64,000 bases of DNA from Galeopsis tetrahit (GCA_963675135.1 OY776130.1:24296001-24360000); one strand, 5' to 3'. Shown: positions 13,159 through 25,449, counted from the stretch's first letter. Program-made: numbers and translations. Notes: generated by a model from the sequence alone, not told the origin.

Positions 13159-14167
13159 CATTATATTCCTTCCCCAAAATCATAATTTTGAAAATTGTCA
13201 ATGACTAGTAAGGTGTATAATCCAAGTGCTATAAAGTATAGACGTATTACGAGATGGACATTATGATATTGGTTTATGTACATATTAATATTTTAGGTTC
13301 TTCTACGTACTTAACCTAGTACAAAATGTACTGTTAACAATTGAAATTTGTGCACTTTGGCTAAATTTGTTAAAAGATGACTTCTTTTGGTTTAATATTT
13401 TTCTACCGGGACTTTTTAATTGTGTACAGGTATATCAATTATGAATTTAGTGGGGTGTAAGGTTAAATAATGAATTTTAGTTAATTAAAATGATCAGTTG
13501 AAACTTTTGAAAATTATTTGGAATGTTTAGTAAATTAATAAATGACCGCATTGTCGCGTCAAAAATAAATATTATAATTAAATCGCGCTAATTTTTTTGC
13601 GAGACACTAAACATACTTATGTACTAATGTTTAGATAATTATACTATATATCTACATTTTTTAAGGGTGCATTCGTAAAAAATAAATAAACAGATGTAGG
13701 GTCAATTAGTCTATAAAATATCTCTCAAATTCTCATCAACCAACATTTAATATATTTATTGAAGCTTTTTTTATCGTATTTATTGGGTAAGTCAAAATTG
13801 TTTGGACAAGTTAAGAAGATGATGAAGATTTTATCATATGATTAATTTTAGCACTGGGATTATATATTGACACGAGGAAGTCACAATTATTACAAACATT
13901 TTAGAGATTATGTGGGTTGGGAAGATTGATTAATTAATTAGTCGTAAATAAAATTGTGAAACAGTCGTTTTTAGGGCTATAAAAGTAATTTGCAGAAAAT
14001 TAAATGAAATAGAGTCGTTTATTTTTAGAGTTGATGATCGTAGTGTATTTAAAATTTTACGAAGTTGAGACTCAATTAACATGTTTTATGCATTAAGGAG
14101 TACATTGGAATGCATAAAATTAATTTGAAGTTAATTATTCCACAATAATTAATAATGGCTAATGAGC

Positions 14168-14291
14168 AATTCAAAAGCCCACATGCATGTTGAATACACA
14201 AATATTTACCCTCACGGTATGTTAGTAACAATTCAAAAGCCCACATGCATGTTGAATACACAAATATTTACCCTCACGGTATGTTAGTAAC
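14168..14291. repeat. 62-bp perfect tandem duplication
   Basis: Two adjacent identical 62-bp units (14168-14229 and 14230-14291), each starting AATTCAAAAGCCC and ending GTTAGTAAC. The perfect identity indicates a recent local duplication. Confidence 0.95.
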
Positions 14292-14360
14292 ACAGACCCT
14301 AAAGTGAGTTTTTCTGTTTTCACTACACGATATTTTTTAACAAATTTGTTCAACTTACTG

Positions 14361-14646
14361 ATGTAGCGTGTGTGACAAGAACGAACAACAATCAAAACTC
14401 ATTGATTCACAGAATATCCAAATTTAGATAGAACGACGAACACGTCTTCAATTTTCTATTTAATCTCAAAAAACTGTCTTCCACAAAATTTAAAATTTGG
14501 CCAAAACAAGGCCGGACATCACAACAAAGTTGTAAGTTTTGTTCAGAACATCGATTCCACCTGAAAAAATGTGTTTGTTTGCTTGAATCGGACTCCGGCT
14601 CTATAAACTCCAAAGTTTAGCCCAAGTTTTTCGAGTGCTACATCAC
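14361..14646. repeat. Possible fold-back MITE with TGATGTAGC ends
   Basis: The left end TGATGTAGC is the exact complement of the right end GCTACATCA, enclosing about 286 bases. No convincing target duplication was found, so the assignment rests only on the short inverted ends. Confidence 0.4.
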
Positions 14647-15312
14647 CTACCACCTTCCTAATTTATGTTAATATTGCACACTCCATTTTTATCTTAGTAA
14701 TATTCCTTGTAAAATCTATTTTCTTCGATAACTTTTGTACTTTTATTTTCGAGACGTTTCAAAATAACTTTCATACCTTTAAAATGAAAAATTCTATACA
14801 AACTTCACTTTTACAATATCCTCAGTTTTTACTAAACGGTCATTTCTTTTAAATCCAGAACATGTACATCAATCAATCAACTAATTTATTTTATACATAA
14901 AAAATTACCACTAAAAATTCTATTATTTTATTATTTTTAATACGGGAAAGGATTGAGTAATAATTTGCCCACGGTATGAAATTCAAAAGGAATGAAGGTG
15001 CATGTGATATATGGTGACTAGGATTAGTGTCATCACATGTAAATGGATAAGATTTAGAGAATTAATTTTGGGTATCCTCCTCCTCCTCGTATTCCACCCA
15101 CCCACCCAAATCAAAACTTCAACCTGTTTCCTTATTCATAATTAAATTTTATAGGAGTATATCCTTTTTAATTAAGAAAGATTAGCTGCTTACTTTAATT
15201 TAATTGAGAAATACTCCTCCTCATTAAATTCAAAAGGATTAGATGATGATTCTGTTTTTGTTTTGGATAAGATGGCCGGCCACATCCTCCTTTTTTCTTT
15301 CTTCTTCCAACC

Positions 15313-15320
15313 TATAAATA
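15313..15320 (+). promoter_or_regulatory. TATA box of the TSJT1-like pseudogene
   Basis: TATAAATA lies 80 bases upstream of the ATG at 15,400. This is the right spacing for a plant core promoter with a 5' leader of about 50 bases. The box looks intact although the coding region is not. Confidence 0.6.
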
Positions 15321-15399
15321 CCCAATTCCAAACACATTTCATTTCTACTTGTTGTTGCATCTATTGATATTGAATATAGTAGTAGTATATAAGAAGAAA

Positions 15400-16272
15400 A
15401 TGTTGCTTCCATTAATATTACTACCAAAACTCCAGAAGGATTAATTCTTAGCTTCAAATCCCAACAATGGTTTCTTCTCCCTTGGATTTTCAGACAAGGG
15501 CTTCTTGGCCTATGCCCCATCTCAACACAAACTCAATTCTCATCAAAGGTACAATCCATCCATCTTTATAATACTAATAATAAATCACATTTCTTTTTTA
15601 AGGATCCAACCAATTACTGTATAGTATAAGATTGCATGTGTTAATTGTTTGAAATTCTTCAGGTTGTTTGCGAGTGTAAACGATGTATACTGCATTTTCA
15701 TTGGGAGTTTAAACAATCTCAACAGTCTGAACAAACAGTGCGGGGGAGTTTCAAAGGGTAGTAGTTGTGATTGCACTCTCAGAGACAGGAGCCGTGTTCT
15801 TGAAGTTTATGATCACAAGGCTGCTCGAATTGTCTTTGCTGCCAATGTAATACAACTTAATAAATCTCTCCATGTTTTATTATTATTATTTTGTTGAGAA
15901 TTAAAGGAATAAATTGTTTGCAACAGGGGGGTGGTGACAAAGCAGTGAATTTATACTGGGGAATTGCAGCAGGGGATGATGATTTCAGACAATCTAGATT
16001 TCATCAAACCTTCTTCTTGTGCTAACTCATTTCCTCCTGGTATATATAAACTTATATAATTGAAAAAATAAACTAGTGGATATATAAAATTGGTTGAAAC
16101 TTGAAACTAACTATATACAGGGTGTATGTATCATAGTGATGGAGGGTTAAGGAAGAAGATGATGGCAATGCCAAGAGTGGATAGTGAGGGAGCACTTTGT
16201 GCAGTTGATGCTTTTTCCAAGCTTAATAATACCACCATGCCTAGAGTTGCAAACTGGCCTACCTGGGGTTAA
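15400..16272 (+). pseudogene. Decayed TSJT1-like gene (DUF3700, glutamine amidotransferase-like fold)
   Basis: The family comprises stem-specific/aluminium-induced type proteins with a class-II glutamine amidotransferase-like domain and no well-established activity. Four exon-like blocks with good splice sites are visible: 15400-15548, 15663-15846, 15927-16039, 16121-16272. Family segments recognised in order are GFLAYAPSQHK, LFASVNDVYCIFIGSLNNL, TLRDR, YDHKAARIVFAAN, NLYWGIAAGDD, SDNLDFIKPSSCANSFPPGC, MYHSDGGL, MAMPRVDSEGALC and a C-terminal TMPRVANWPTWG. Lesions: an in-frame TAA at 15442-15444 (codon 15); loss of the segment around TLRDR that normally joins the two halves of the domain; and a one-base frameshift near 15,985 that puts a stop before the end of exon 3. 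The introns are retained, so this is a decayed gene and not a processed copy. A different exon choice in a functional isoform cannot be wholly excluded. Confidence 0.85.
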
Positions 16273-17950
16273 CAACATTTTTTCTTTTTCTTTTAATGTA
16301 ACTCAGTATGTATGTAAATCAAGCTTTTAACTTTGCAATGGAAACTAGTAATGCTCTTCTTAAGTTTTTCAACTCTTTCTTTTTTCCCTAATAGTATAAT
16401 ATACAAAAACAAAACAAGAATCATACACTCCTCTATTTTTTTTATTCTCACTTTTCATGTATACAAAATTGAGGAACATTAATATTTGACAAATTTACAC
16501 TTATAATTGAAGAGTGAAAAAGTGGGAAGAAGATGCACAATTATAAAATATAATTTTCATTTGACGTGTTTTAAAGAAATCTGATTGTTTATGTTAAAAA
16601 ATAAAAATTAAAAAGGGAAGATAAAATAGTGTTTGAAGAGTATTTTTCTTTTAAAAAATGAGAATTATAAAAATAATAAAACAAAAAAGGAAAGTAGGTA
16701 TTATAAAAATGGTAGGAGTGAGTAGTATTTTTCAATAAAAAAAAAAAAAGAGGGAATATTAAATTAAATGTACTATAAGCATTCTAAATATATTCATGAT
16801 TGGTGTTCCAAACCGACTAATCTCAGCGGTCTCGTTGTAAGAGCTTTGAGTACCCTTGTTTGTACTCGTGTTTTCTCAATTATATTTTCTGACCAAAAAA
16901 AAAAAAAGAGTTATGCACTATAAATAATTGCAGTTTATAATTAAATAACAATTGCAAAATTTCATATTAAACTAAAGTTGTGACATAGTATTAAAATGAA
17001 CTCTAGTTCAGTTCCTATAAATTCATTGTATCACGTATTCGCATCTAACACTAGTTTGTATATTTATTAGTATTTAATAACTACGTTTGTATTCACATAA
17101 TTATTGAATTTGGATAGATAAATATATGATATTTTAAGTTTGCAATTCAATTACAGGCGGATGACATAGTTTTATCATGCCATTTCAATACATGACACGG
17201 ATAGGATAGATAATACAAATATTCTCTTTTTAGTATACGATTTTATCTATATGAATTTATGATCTTACCGAATCTTATTTTGAAGCAAAATATAGTATAT
17301 TTGATAAAGTGAAGTTCCGTCTTATACATAATACTGTTTCATACAAGAACTTTCATATATGAAACTCCAATTTAAGTAATGCTCACTTTTAAAATGTGAT
17401 TGAAATGGATTCTTCAACTCCGTGCAATTTGAATTTGGATTTATATCAATTCTCAAAGCGGAAAAATATAGTTGAGAGAGTCGTCTCATATATGAGATGA
17501 AACTCCAATTTAAAATTTAAGTCATGCTTACCTTTAAAATGTGATTGAAATGGATTCTTCGACTCCATACAATCTGGAGTTCCAGAGCAATCAAACCGAT
17601 TCTCAAATTGTAAATTCTCCAAAATTGCACCCAAAAGAATACAAGGTGAACGGATATTTGAATAATCTTTAAAATGAAATCTGTGTACAACCCTTCATAT
17701 AATAGAATTGGGCTACAATTTGAACAAGGCCAGATATAGAAGGAACAGCAATCTGAAACATTTTTACTCCAAACACATCTTTGCTGCATTTTATACCAAG
17801 GCACAGAATAAACTAACTTCAAAACACAGTCGAGACACGAGCCTTTTCCTTCAATCACTCACTCCAAATCAACATATATCTGCATCATGCCCAAACAATG
17901 AAACACTCAGTCATCACGTAAACAAACACAACTTATTATAAAATGGCATC
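16273..17950. other. Convergent intergenic region
   Basis: Lies between the pseudogene end and the TRAPPC13 stop, so it holds both 3' regions. AT-rich. Contains a possible non-LTR retrotransposon tail at about 16,800-16,908. The minus-strand ORFs at 17,446-17,858 have no family features; part of this stretch is likely TRAPPC13 3' UTR. The words around 17,395-17,420 and 17,535-17,560 (AAAATGTGATTGAAATGGATTCTTC) recur, indicating a diverged local duplication about 140 bases apart. Confidence 0.5.
16800..16908 (+). mobile_element. Possible 5'-truncated non-LTR retrotransposon tail
   Basis: A moderately GC-rich segment in AT-rich surroundings ends in a run of about 13 A residues (16,896-16,908) after TATATTTTCTGACC. 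The layout resembles a short LINE 3' end. There is no coding evidence. Confidence 0.4.
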
Positions 17951-20900
17951 TTAAATACTAAACGATATTCGCTGAGCAAATTCCAATGAGGCCATGCAGA
18001 TAAACCAAAGTCCCTAAACTATCAATTATTTGTTTCAAAAGGACCTTGCACAATTTTTTGTTTTAAACAACTCTTCCAAGTATTGAAATTTTATTTCAAG
18101 AGATCCTTCAAGCCGAAAACTGACGGAATCATACAATTTATCTTAATGGTCTGGTTAAATTATATGTACATTAATTTGATTTATATCCAGATGTGTTTTG
18201 TGCAAGTCTTTTTAACTATCATCTCAAGGTGGCTCGTGAAATAAAATTTCCGATACTTTAAGGGTCTTTTAAAACAAAAGATAGTTAAGGGACCTATCGA
18301 AACAAAAGTTGATAGTTTAGAGACTTTTTTATGCATTATGCCTAAGTATTACTTCATAATTCTTAGGTTTCAATTTCATAAGTGCCAAAATGAAATTATC
18401 TTATACATATCATAATGATGACTGATGAGTGATCTCACAATTTCAAAATGCATAAGACAAACATGTACATAAAGCAATATAATTTGGCAGATAATCTTCA
18501 CAGAGCCAACTTACCTCCAGCTCTAATAGTGAGTCATAGGCTTTCTTCTCTATCGTGTCAAAAACTGTAATTCCGCTGATTTTCTGAATCCCAAGCTTAA
18601 TAGCAATCAAGTTCTGCATGAAGAAATTAAGGCATGAAGAAGACAACAAGAAAGCTTAGAAGAAACCCAGAACAATTTAAGTAATAAAGGAATCTAAGAA
18701 TGCCGGAAAAATTAAACTCCGAAAGCCTACCATTCTAACCACTCTCTTGTATACTACTTTTATTTAACGAATATGGATTTTTAGGAGGGTCAAAATAAAA
18801 ATCAGAATAATCCAACAAAAAGGTTCAATTCAAGCCCATGCATATAAGTTTAAAATAAAAAATTTAGGATAAATAACGAGAATTACCAACTGGAACTTCA
18901 ACGAGCCAAATGCTTGCACCTCTCCAAGAATCTGGACAAGAGCACCAATAATCAGTGAAAACACACCAACTTGTATATTGAAAGGTTTACAAATATTAAT
19001 ATTAGGGAAGTTAAACAACATCAGTCTTTTCATTCTCCAGAGAAATGCATCTCAAACTCTGAAAGACCTCTGTCCATACAACAATAATAACTATTAACCA
19101 CGTCAAAACTAGAGTTAATGAATATAAAGATACTGTCATGTTCACAATATTTTTTTTTAACGAGATTAAGAGCTTAATGCAGATAGTGAATAAATAATAG
19201 ATCTAATGAAGGAGGTGACTAATAGAAAATTCTGGATGGACCACCATTGTCTGAAGACCATTGACCATTACAGCCTTCTCATCGAGTGAATCGCTCTCCG
19301 ATAACCATACTTCAAAGGGCCCCAATACACGATCGGTCAAGTTTATGAGATTCAAACTCACCTACAATATAATATATAATGTCATCACTTATACATTCAT
19401 TCAAATGACAAATAAATATTCAGTGATCTCATTTTTGCCTTTTTTATAGAAACAGACTTTTTATTACTAATCATAAAAAATTACAAGGGATGAGGGATCC
19501 CTACGTAATGCAATCAGTCCAAAAACATAGTTACAAGGTAAAATACCAGTCCCTACTTAAATCAGACATTGAACAACCCTTGAACACCTTATGACTACAT
19601 GCCCATAGAGCAACTCTATGTTTGATCCTATCCCACACCTCATCTAAAGACTCAATAAGGGAGAGAAGGTAAGGGATGAGAGGTCCCTTCCCTCATACAC
19701 AAACGACTTAAACGATACATCATTTATAAGGCAAAACTCCAATCCCTAATTAAATATGAATACTGATATCCCTGAAAGACTTATGTCCAAACAGTCAATA
19801 AGCAACTCTATACTTGATCCTACCGCAAATATCATCTAACGATTCAATGTAATTCTCAAAAATTATATTGTTCATTTCAATCCAAATGGACCATAGAACC
19901 ACCGGGACAACAATCTTCCATGTCACTTTGCCTTTTTTATCGATAGCGCTGCCTAATTTATGTACTGGCAAATCTGAAGCTGAGACGGGTATTAAATATT
20001 GCAAACACAAACAGGTATTAACTTGATTAGATATTAATCACGGCATTTTTTATATCTTTGATATTTGCTCAATATTGTAGGCAAGATTTCATAGCCTTAA
20101 GCTATTAAAGCACTTATAAAGAAAAATAGAGAAGTGGAAAATTAAATTAGAAATGGAAAACCAACCAACTCTGAAGCAGTTTTAATAGTTATTGAAGAAA
20201 CTTACATGATTAAAGAAATGGTACTGCCATGAAAAGATCATGGTCATTTATGGGTTCCAAGAAACGTATGATAAGGATATGGATATACAAAAGAAACTGA
20301 AACCAAATATTACAATTTAGTTAATAGTTTTGCATTTACCAAGAAAGATTTCTCTAAGATAATGGCAGGCGGCATCTCTACAGCATGTAACTCAATGTCC
20401 TTGCGAGTAACAGGCTGCCAAGAAAGTTCAACAATAATAAGAATAATAGTATGAGCTGATCAATTAGACTAGTTTAACAAGTTATTAATAAAAGAACATA
20501 AATTAAGTAATATTATATCCTAAATGAACTCGAGTTACAGTGTTATGCAGAGGATCCTGCCAGGTTAAGATATGTCTGATATTTTGATAAGGATAGCAGA
20601 TAAGAGGCAAAAAGAATGGATAGTTGACTTGCATAAGAGATGATCACAGAGATTTGATTGATAATAAAAAAGGAATGCATTGAGGCTACGCGAATGGAAA
20701 GGTGTTGATTGATTGGAATCATCAGTATCTTACTTAGAACATTATCATTACCATACTTAGTATATTAGTATAAATGAAGTGTCTATCTAATATCTATAAC
20801 ATTAGGGGCAGAACATAAAAAAAATTATTACAATCGGCATATTTGTCGGGCGGGATTATTTCCTGTTGAGGGAGTTCTTCCCTTTATTTATTGTTCGTAT

Positions 20901-23900
20901 TTCCTTTAATTCAATAAAGTTGAGTACCGAGCCTTTTCTCTAACATATTTGAATATTGAGTTTTCACCAAAAGTAGAAGACCTTCCCTGGCAGGGCTGCT
21001 TTTCATATGTTAGCAACAGAACGGGAGATCTGTTATGTAGACCAACAGTTTAAGGTAAAATTTCTGAATTAGAATGACAAGTTAAAAAACTTCAACTTAC
21101 ATTACCAAGTATATGTTGAGTTTGCAGGCGACCAGGTTCGCCCAAATTGGTACGCCAAGTTATCTGAAGTTTACCGAGAATCTTGCTGCTCTCAACTTTA
21201 AATTGAGAGTTATCAGGTGATGAAAATTTTAATTGATAGAGATAGTTATGGATTCCTCCCCCAGATCTGATGAGAATGGGTTCCTTGAAAGTTTCTCTGT
21301 AATGCAAAGAAGAATGTCAATATCAACTTGAACAAAGTAAAGACATGAAATTCAAAAAGAAAAAAAAAACATTTCGACTTTTGACTAACTGCCAATTAAA
21401 AGATCATTCCAGGACACCTCGTCGATGAATTTTGTTCTGTATGATCAGTAGCTTTCAGCACAATTGCACTCCAGTGTTGAGCAGGCTCAAACTCAACTTG
21501 ATCCATGTAAAGGTGAGATTTTGTATGGTTTTCTATGCAAGCTTCCAAAAAGGTGGTGTCCTGAGAAGAGTGATTTGACCATCATGAAGAGGGAAAAACT
21601 TGTCTAACGAAGAAAGAATATTCATAGAAGCAGCAGGCCATGGGGCATGGAGAGAACTTTATAAACAAATGCACTGTTGCATCATCCCAATTGGAGATGA
21701 TCAAACAAACAAGTAGAAAATGAGTAAAATTTGTGGAGCCTTTGGAGTACTATATAGTTTCATGTGCTGAAATGCATATTAGCGTAGGTGGGCACAAACT
21801 GAATTTCCAAGGTAATCTGTCCAATGACCCATCATCACAAAGAGCACTAACATTAACCATCCTAAAGTCTGACCACATAACTGCAATTGTCCTTGAATTA
21901 TCTTATATATAGGGTTAATTCTACATAAATTCACGTCTTTCAACATTTTTGTGTAAATTCACTATCTCTTTAGTTGTTTCAATTCGGTACCCAGTTTGCA
22001 TTTTCAACCAAAGTTTTTCGATGCTAGAAGGTGTGTTAGTGCTTGGATCGGAGATCTCCTTACATGGATAGAATCGTCTCGGAAAGGGTAAGAGACGTGT
22101 CCTTTTTACCGTAGCTGAAAATATCATGTCATAATTTAAAAGTTTGTACCAAATTGAAACAACTAAAGAAGTGGTGAATTTACTCAAAAATGTTGAAAAT
22201 CGCGAATATATTGGTAGTTGATACTGGATCTATAAGTCGTGAACTAATATAGAATTAACCCTTATATATAAGCGTACGCATGACTAAATAGTTAGAAAGG
22301 TCATGAAGTTACAAGCTAAAAGGTTCAACCACTCCAGACGCACCTTTACATTGCGAACCTGCAAAAATGGAAAAGTAACTATCACATTGATGAAATCTAA
22401 ATAACGTGGGCTGAGAGTGGGAACTTTACGCATGCATATACTCAACAAGACATGCACATTGTCTGCAAGAAATTTGTTATTAGGGGAGTACCTTAGTCCG
22501 AACAGAGAGGGGGTTAGAAACCATGAACTTGAAAAATTGTGGGAGATACTTCCTCTCACTCTCGCCATCGGTGTAAAGTGCTGTACACACCAACCTATGG
22601 ATGAAAGAAAATCACCATCCAAGACAGTTAGAATGCTGTCTATCAAGCATATACGTTTAATTTTGAAGCCTTTTTTCTGAACTAGCTTACGTGTGAGCAC
22701 CAAGTTCTTTCACATCATGTTCCACAATGAAATCATAGCGTCCACCAGCACGTATTGATTCAACAGGTGATTTTGATGTATCCAAAAGCAGTAGTCTCTG
22801 CCTTTCTGTTTGAATCTCGGCCTATTGGCAATAAAAATTGAAGTTAAACTTTGGATTCTGATTTCTGAGTATATGAAGAAGTTGTTTGCAAACTAGACAC
22901 CAACTCCTGGGCCCAAGAATATTTTTTTCTTCATAAAAAAACTGAGTCTACCAACTTGGGAAAAAAGTGTTTCTGGGGTATTTTTTAGAGTTTGGAAACA
23001 AGCCTGAACTAATCTGCTAGAACAAGTCAGCTGATATATATATATATATATAATTCTCCAAACTTTCCATCATGGATATGCATCCTTCTAGAACATGCAA
23101 AGATTTGTTTTTGTCGTTTCTTCTACCACCATCTATAGTTTATGTATTCTGATCTCCATAAATGTTTCCAATTATGCAACAACATGAAAGTTTGAAATTA
23201 CACTAAGGTTTGGAACTACACTAAGTAAATTTAATCAGCTAGAAGAGCTGGAGATTCTGAATACAAGAAGTTTGTTCCACTGAAGGAATGCAAAAATAAA
23301 GCAAATTCAAAAACCAATTGACATAGGGAATTCACACTCATCCCTGGATAACTCTATTAGCTGATACTAGAAACCAAAAGAGTAATCTCAATTTCAGTCC
23401 TAGCACTTATTCGTCATTTCTCTGAATATATGAATTGATTTACGGTTCATTTCTCCATCCCAACAAGTGAATCATTAAGATTCATTTGTTCAATAAAATC
23501 TTTAGCATTCATTATCACAGGTTCCTTTGTCCCACCACTGCATACTAAATGGTTAGGTCAGAATCCTACAACGAAGCTTCTAATCCAATTGATTCTTGAG
23601 TTTTTTCTTCTATAACCTTTAAAGAAGGATTCGTTTAATATTTCATTATGGATGAATCAATTAGTATCGATGCTTTACAAAGTATCTGAATGCTGGACAA
23701 AAAATATTACGCAAGAACTGCAGAAAGTGATAGTAGGTCATTGTCACCTAAATGATAAAATTGCAGGCAGAATTGGCCCATTAAGCCACAAACTCAATAT
23801 AATTTGCTTGCAACTTGAATTACTTGGTCTAAATGGAAACAAGACAACTAATTCAAGAAAAAATGGTCTTCTATATGTTGCCATGGCATGTCAAACTACT

Positions 23901-24606
23901 GAACCACAGAAAACCTTTCTATCTATATCTCTCAACACACACACATGTACGTGTGCACAGTTCAATTGTTCAACCTTCAAACGCAAGTGCCTCCATTTCA
24001 CACAGCCAAAATTACCCAAATAATAATTAATATGCCGTATCAAATAAACGTAAGATTTACCTTAATTACAACGTCCCGGACTTCAGAATTGGAGCTGTTG
24101 TTGATGCTTATGTAACTGCAAAACGTCTCCCCCAGATATATGGCTCTAATGGGAAGAAAAAACAATACTCACTTCCATTAATTACAACCAAATTTGACAA
24201 GACTAACAATTCCTTTTGCTCACGAGAAAGTACAACCCGAAACAGAACATTATTAAACATAAAAGGTGTACGTATATACGTGTATATACCCAAAGGCTTG
24301 GGGGAGAACGAGGAGGCCGGGGAGGCCAAGTGAGTCGGTGGAGTGCTGGAGGAGGAATCTGCTGCGGTAGCTGAGATCAGAGGGATCTACGGCCGCAGCG
24401 TTTGATTGGGTACTGAGAAGACGATTTAGGTTAGACGCTGCAATTGGATCGTCGAAGAGGTCTTCGCCGAAGAGGAGATCGCAGGGGTCGAATTTGAGAG
24501 GCGCAGTTTCCACATGAAGCGTTGGACGACACAACCGCATTACCCTGAAAGCCAGCGAGTGCGCCGACTGCTGCGTTCCGCCGCCGCCACCGCCACCGCC
24601 GCTCAT
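17951..24606 (-). CDS. TRAPPC13: Trafficking protein particle complex subunit 13 (TRAPPC13), 12 exons
   Basis: TRAPPC13 is a subunit of the TRAPP complex that tethers vesicles at the Golgi and endosomes. Exons in transcription order: 24606-24290, 24145-24061, 22821-22691, 22594-22492, 22358-22344, 21560-21418, 21296-21101, 20414-20340, 19361-19245, 18931-18887, 18613-18515 and, tentatively, 17971-17951. The phases join cleanly to about 448 aa, close to the plant family length. Conserved stretches include HSLAFRVMRLCRP, GEDLFDDP, LSYRSRFLL, GLPGLLVLPQAFG, AIYLGETFCSYI, GGRYDFIVEHDVKELGAH, YLPQFFKF, LEACIENHTK, RSGGGIHNYLYQLK, LGKLQITWRTNLGEPGRLQT, VLGPFEVWLS and KISGITVFDT. The N-terminus carries a run of eight glycines. 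Exon 5 is only 15 nt. The last exon (six codons then TAA) is chosen only from an acceptor and an in-frame stop; the family C-terminus there is weakly conserved. A LINE tail and two MITE-like elements sit in introns. Confidence 0.93.
17990..18342. repeat. Fold-back MITE in the last TRAPPC13 intron
   Basis: Long imperfect inverted ends: GTCCCTAAACTATCAA at 18,010 pairs with TTGATAGTTTAGAGAC at 18,309, and the similarity extends outward to GGCC/TGCC borders. The inner portion also folds (AGGACC...GGTCTTTT). No target duplication was identified. Confidence 0.6.
19440..20040 (-). mobile_element. Two joined LINE 3' tails in a TRAPPC13 intron
   Basis: On the minus strand the segment at 20,010-19,795 encodes VVLWSIWIEMNNIIFE and a downstream SLDDI motif, the C-terminus of plant LINE reverse-transcriptase ORFs. 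A second, diverged version of the same tail follows at about 19,660-19,440 (SLDEVWDRIKHRVALWACSH, then a stop and a 3' UTR). The element lies between exons 8 and 9 of TRAPPC13 in the same transcriptional orientation. It ends near a T run on the plus strand at 19,439-19,461. It is either an internal duplication or two successive insertions at nearly the same site. Confidence 0.75.
21912..22261. mobile_element. Mutator-like MITE with perfect 9-bp target duplication
   Basis: A 350-bp element between TRAPPC13 exons 5 and 6. It starts GGGTTAATTCTA and ends TAGAATTAACCC, a perfect 12-bp terminal inverted repeat with weaker similarity inward. The 9-bp direct repeat TTATATATA flanks it (21903-21911 and 22262-22270), the target length typical of Mutator-like elements. 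It has no coding capacity. Confidence 0.85.
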
Positions 24607-24855
24607 TTTCGTTTATTGAGTTATCGGAGTTACTGGTTTATTCTCTGTAGTGGTGATGAGCACTCATACCAACGGCGGAGGACAAAGGGTCAGAGGAGAT
24701 GGTTGACTAAAAATCGCATTTGCAGAGAACCGCTTTTAGGCTTTAGAATGAGAGCTTATATTTCATTTTGGAATACATTCCCCCTTTCTTTTGAATTTTT
24801 GATTCTTCATTCCTATTCAAAATATACAAAATATATGATATAAATATTCCGATTT

Positions 24856-25231
24856 GGGATTAAAGTTTTTTTAGTCCTTTAAGTTGGACTAATTTTGAAT
24901 TTGGTCCTGATGAAATACACATTTTGATTTTGGTCCCATAAGTTGGCCAAAATTTTGAATTCAGTCCAATTACCCGTCATTACAGGTAAATAAACCGGTC
25001 AAATTCTTAGCCCGTGTGCAATTCAAATCAATCGTGAATAACCGTGAATTTCCTCATGTGCAGAAAAATGCACGAGCTAAGGATTTGATCGGTTCATTTA
25101 CATGCAATGGTAGGTAATTGGACTGAATTCAAAATTTTGGCCAACTTATGGGACCAAAATCAAAATATGCATTTCATCAGGACCAAATTCAAAATTAGTC
25201 CAACTTAAAGGACTAAAAAAACTTTAATCCC
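24856..25231. repeat. Long near-perfect inverted repeat (fold-back element)
   Basis: About 150-160 bases at the left (starting GGGATTAAAGTTTTTTTAG) are matched by an almost perfect reverse complement at the right (ending CTAAAAAAACTTTAATCCC), with a loop of roughly 60 bases. The word TAAATATT occurs just outside both ends (24841-24848 and 25232-25239), but on the left it is 7 bases from the inverted repeat, so it is only a possible target duplication. The element sits about 250 bases upstream of the TRAPPC13 start codon. Confidence 0.8.
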
Positions 25232-25449
25232 TAAATATTTATTAATCTTAAGGATAAATTTGAAATAAATGGAATTAATTTACATTAAAAAGTGCAAAAC
25301 AATTTCTTTTTTTATAAAGAAAACAAAAAAGTCAAAGCTTTATAATATGAATAGGAAGAACCAAAGAAGTATGATAAAATAATAAATATAGTATTGCACT
25401 TATGTGATAGTTAAAGAGAAAATAATAGATGAATATGTGATAAAATATA

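Larger units (their letters stand above)
13159..15312. other. Intergenic region between U2AF65 and the TSJT1-like pseudogene
   Basis: AT-rich, with no supported gene. The U2AF65 3' UTR should occupy the first few hundred bases. Notable items are a 62-bp tandem duplication (14,168-14,291) and a possible small fold-back element with TGATGTAGC ends (about 14,361-14,646). The short ORFs at 14,407-14,613 and 15,239-15,520 on the minus strand have no recognisable features. Confidence 0.55.

Noticed and set aside
22284..22703. 139-codon minus-strand ORF in TRAPPC13
   Set aside because: It reads through exon 4 and the introns in a frame different from the conserved protein; the family frame requires the splices listed.
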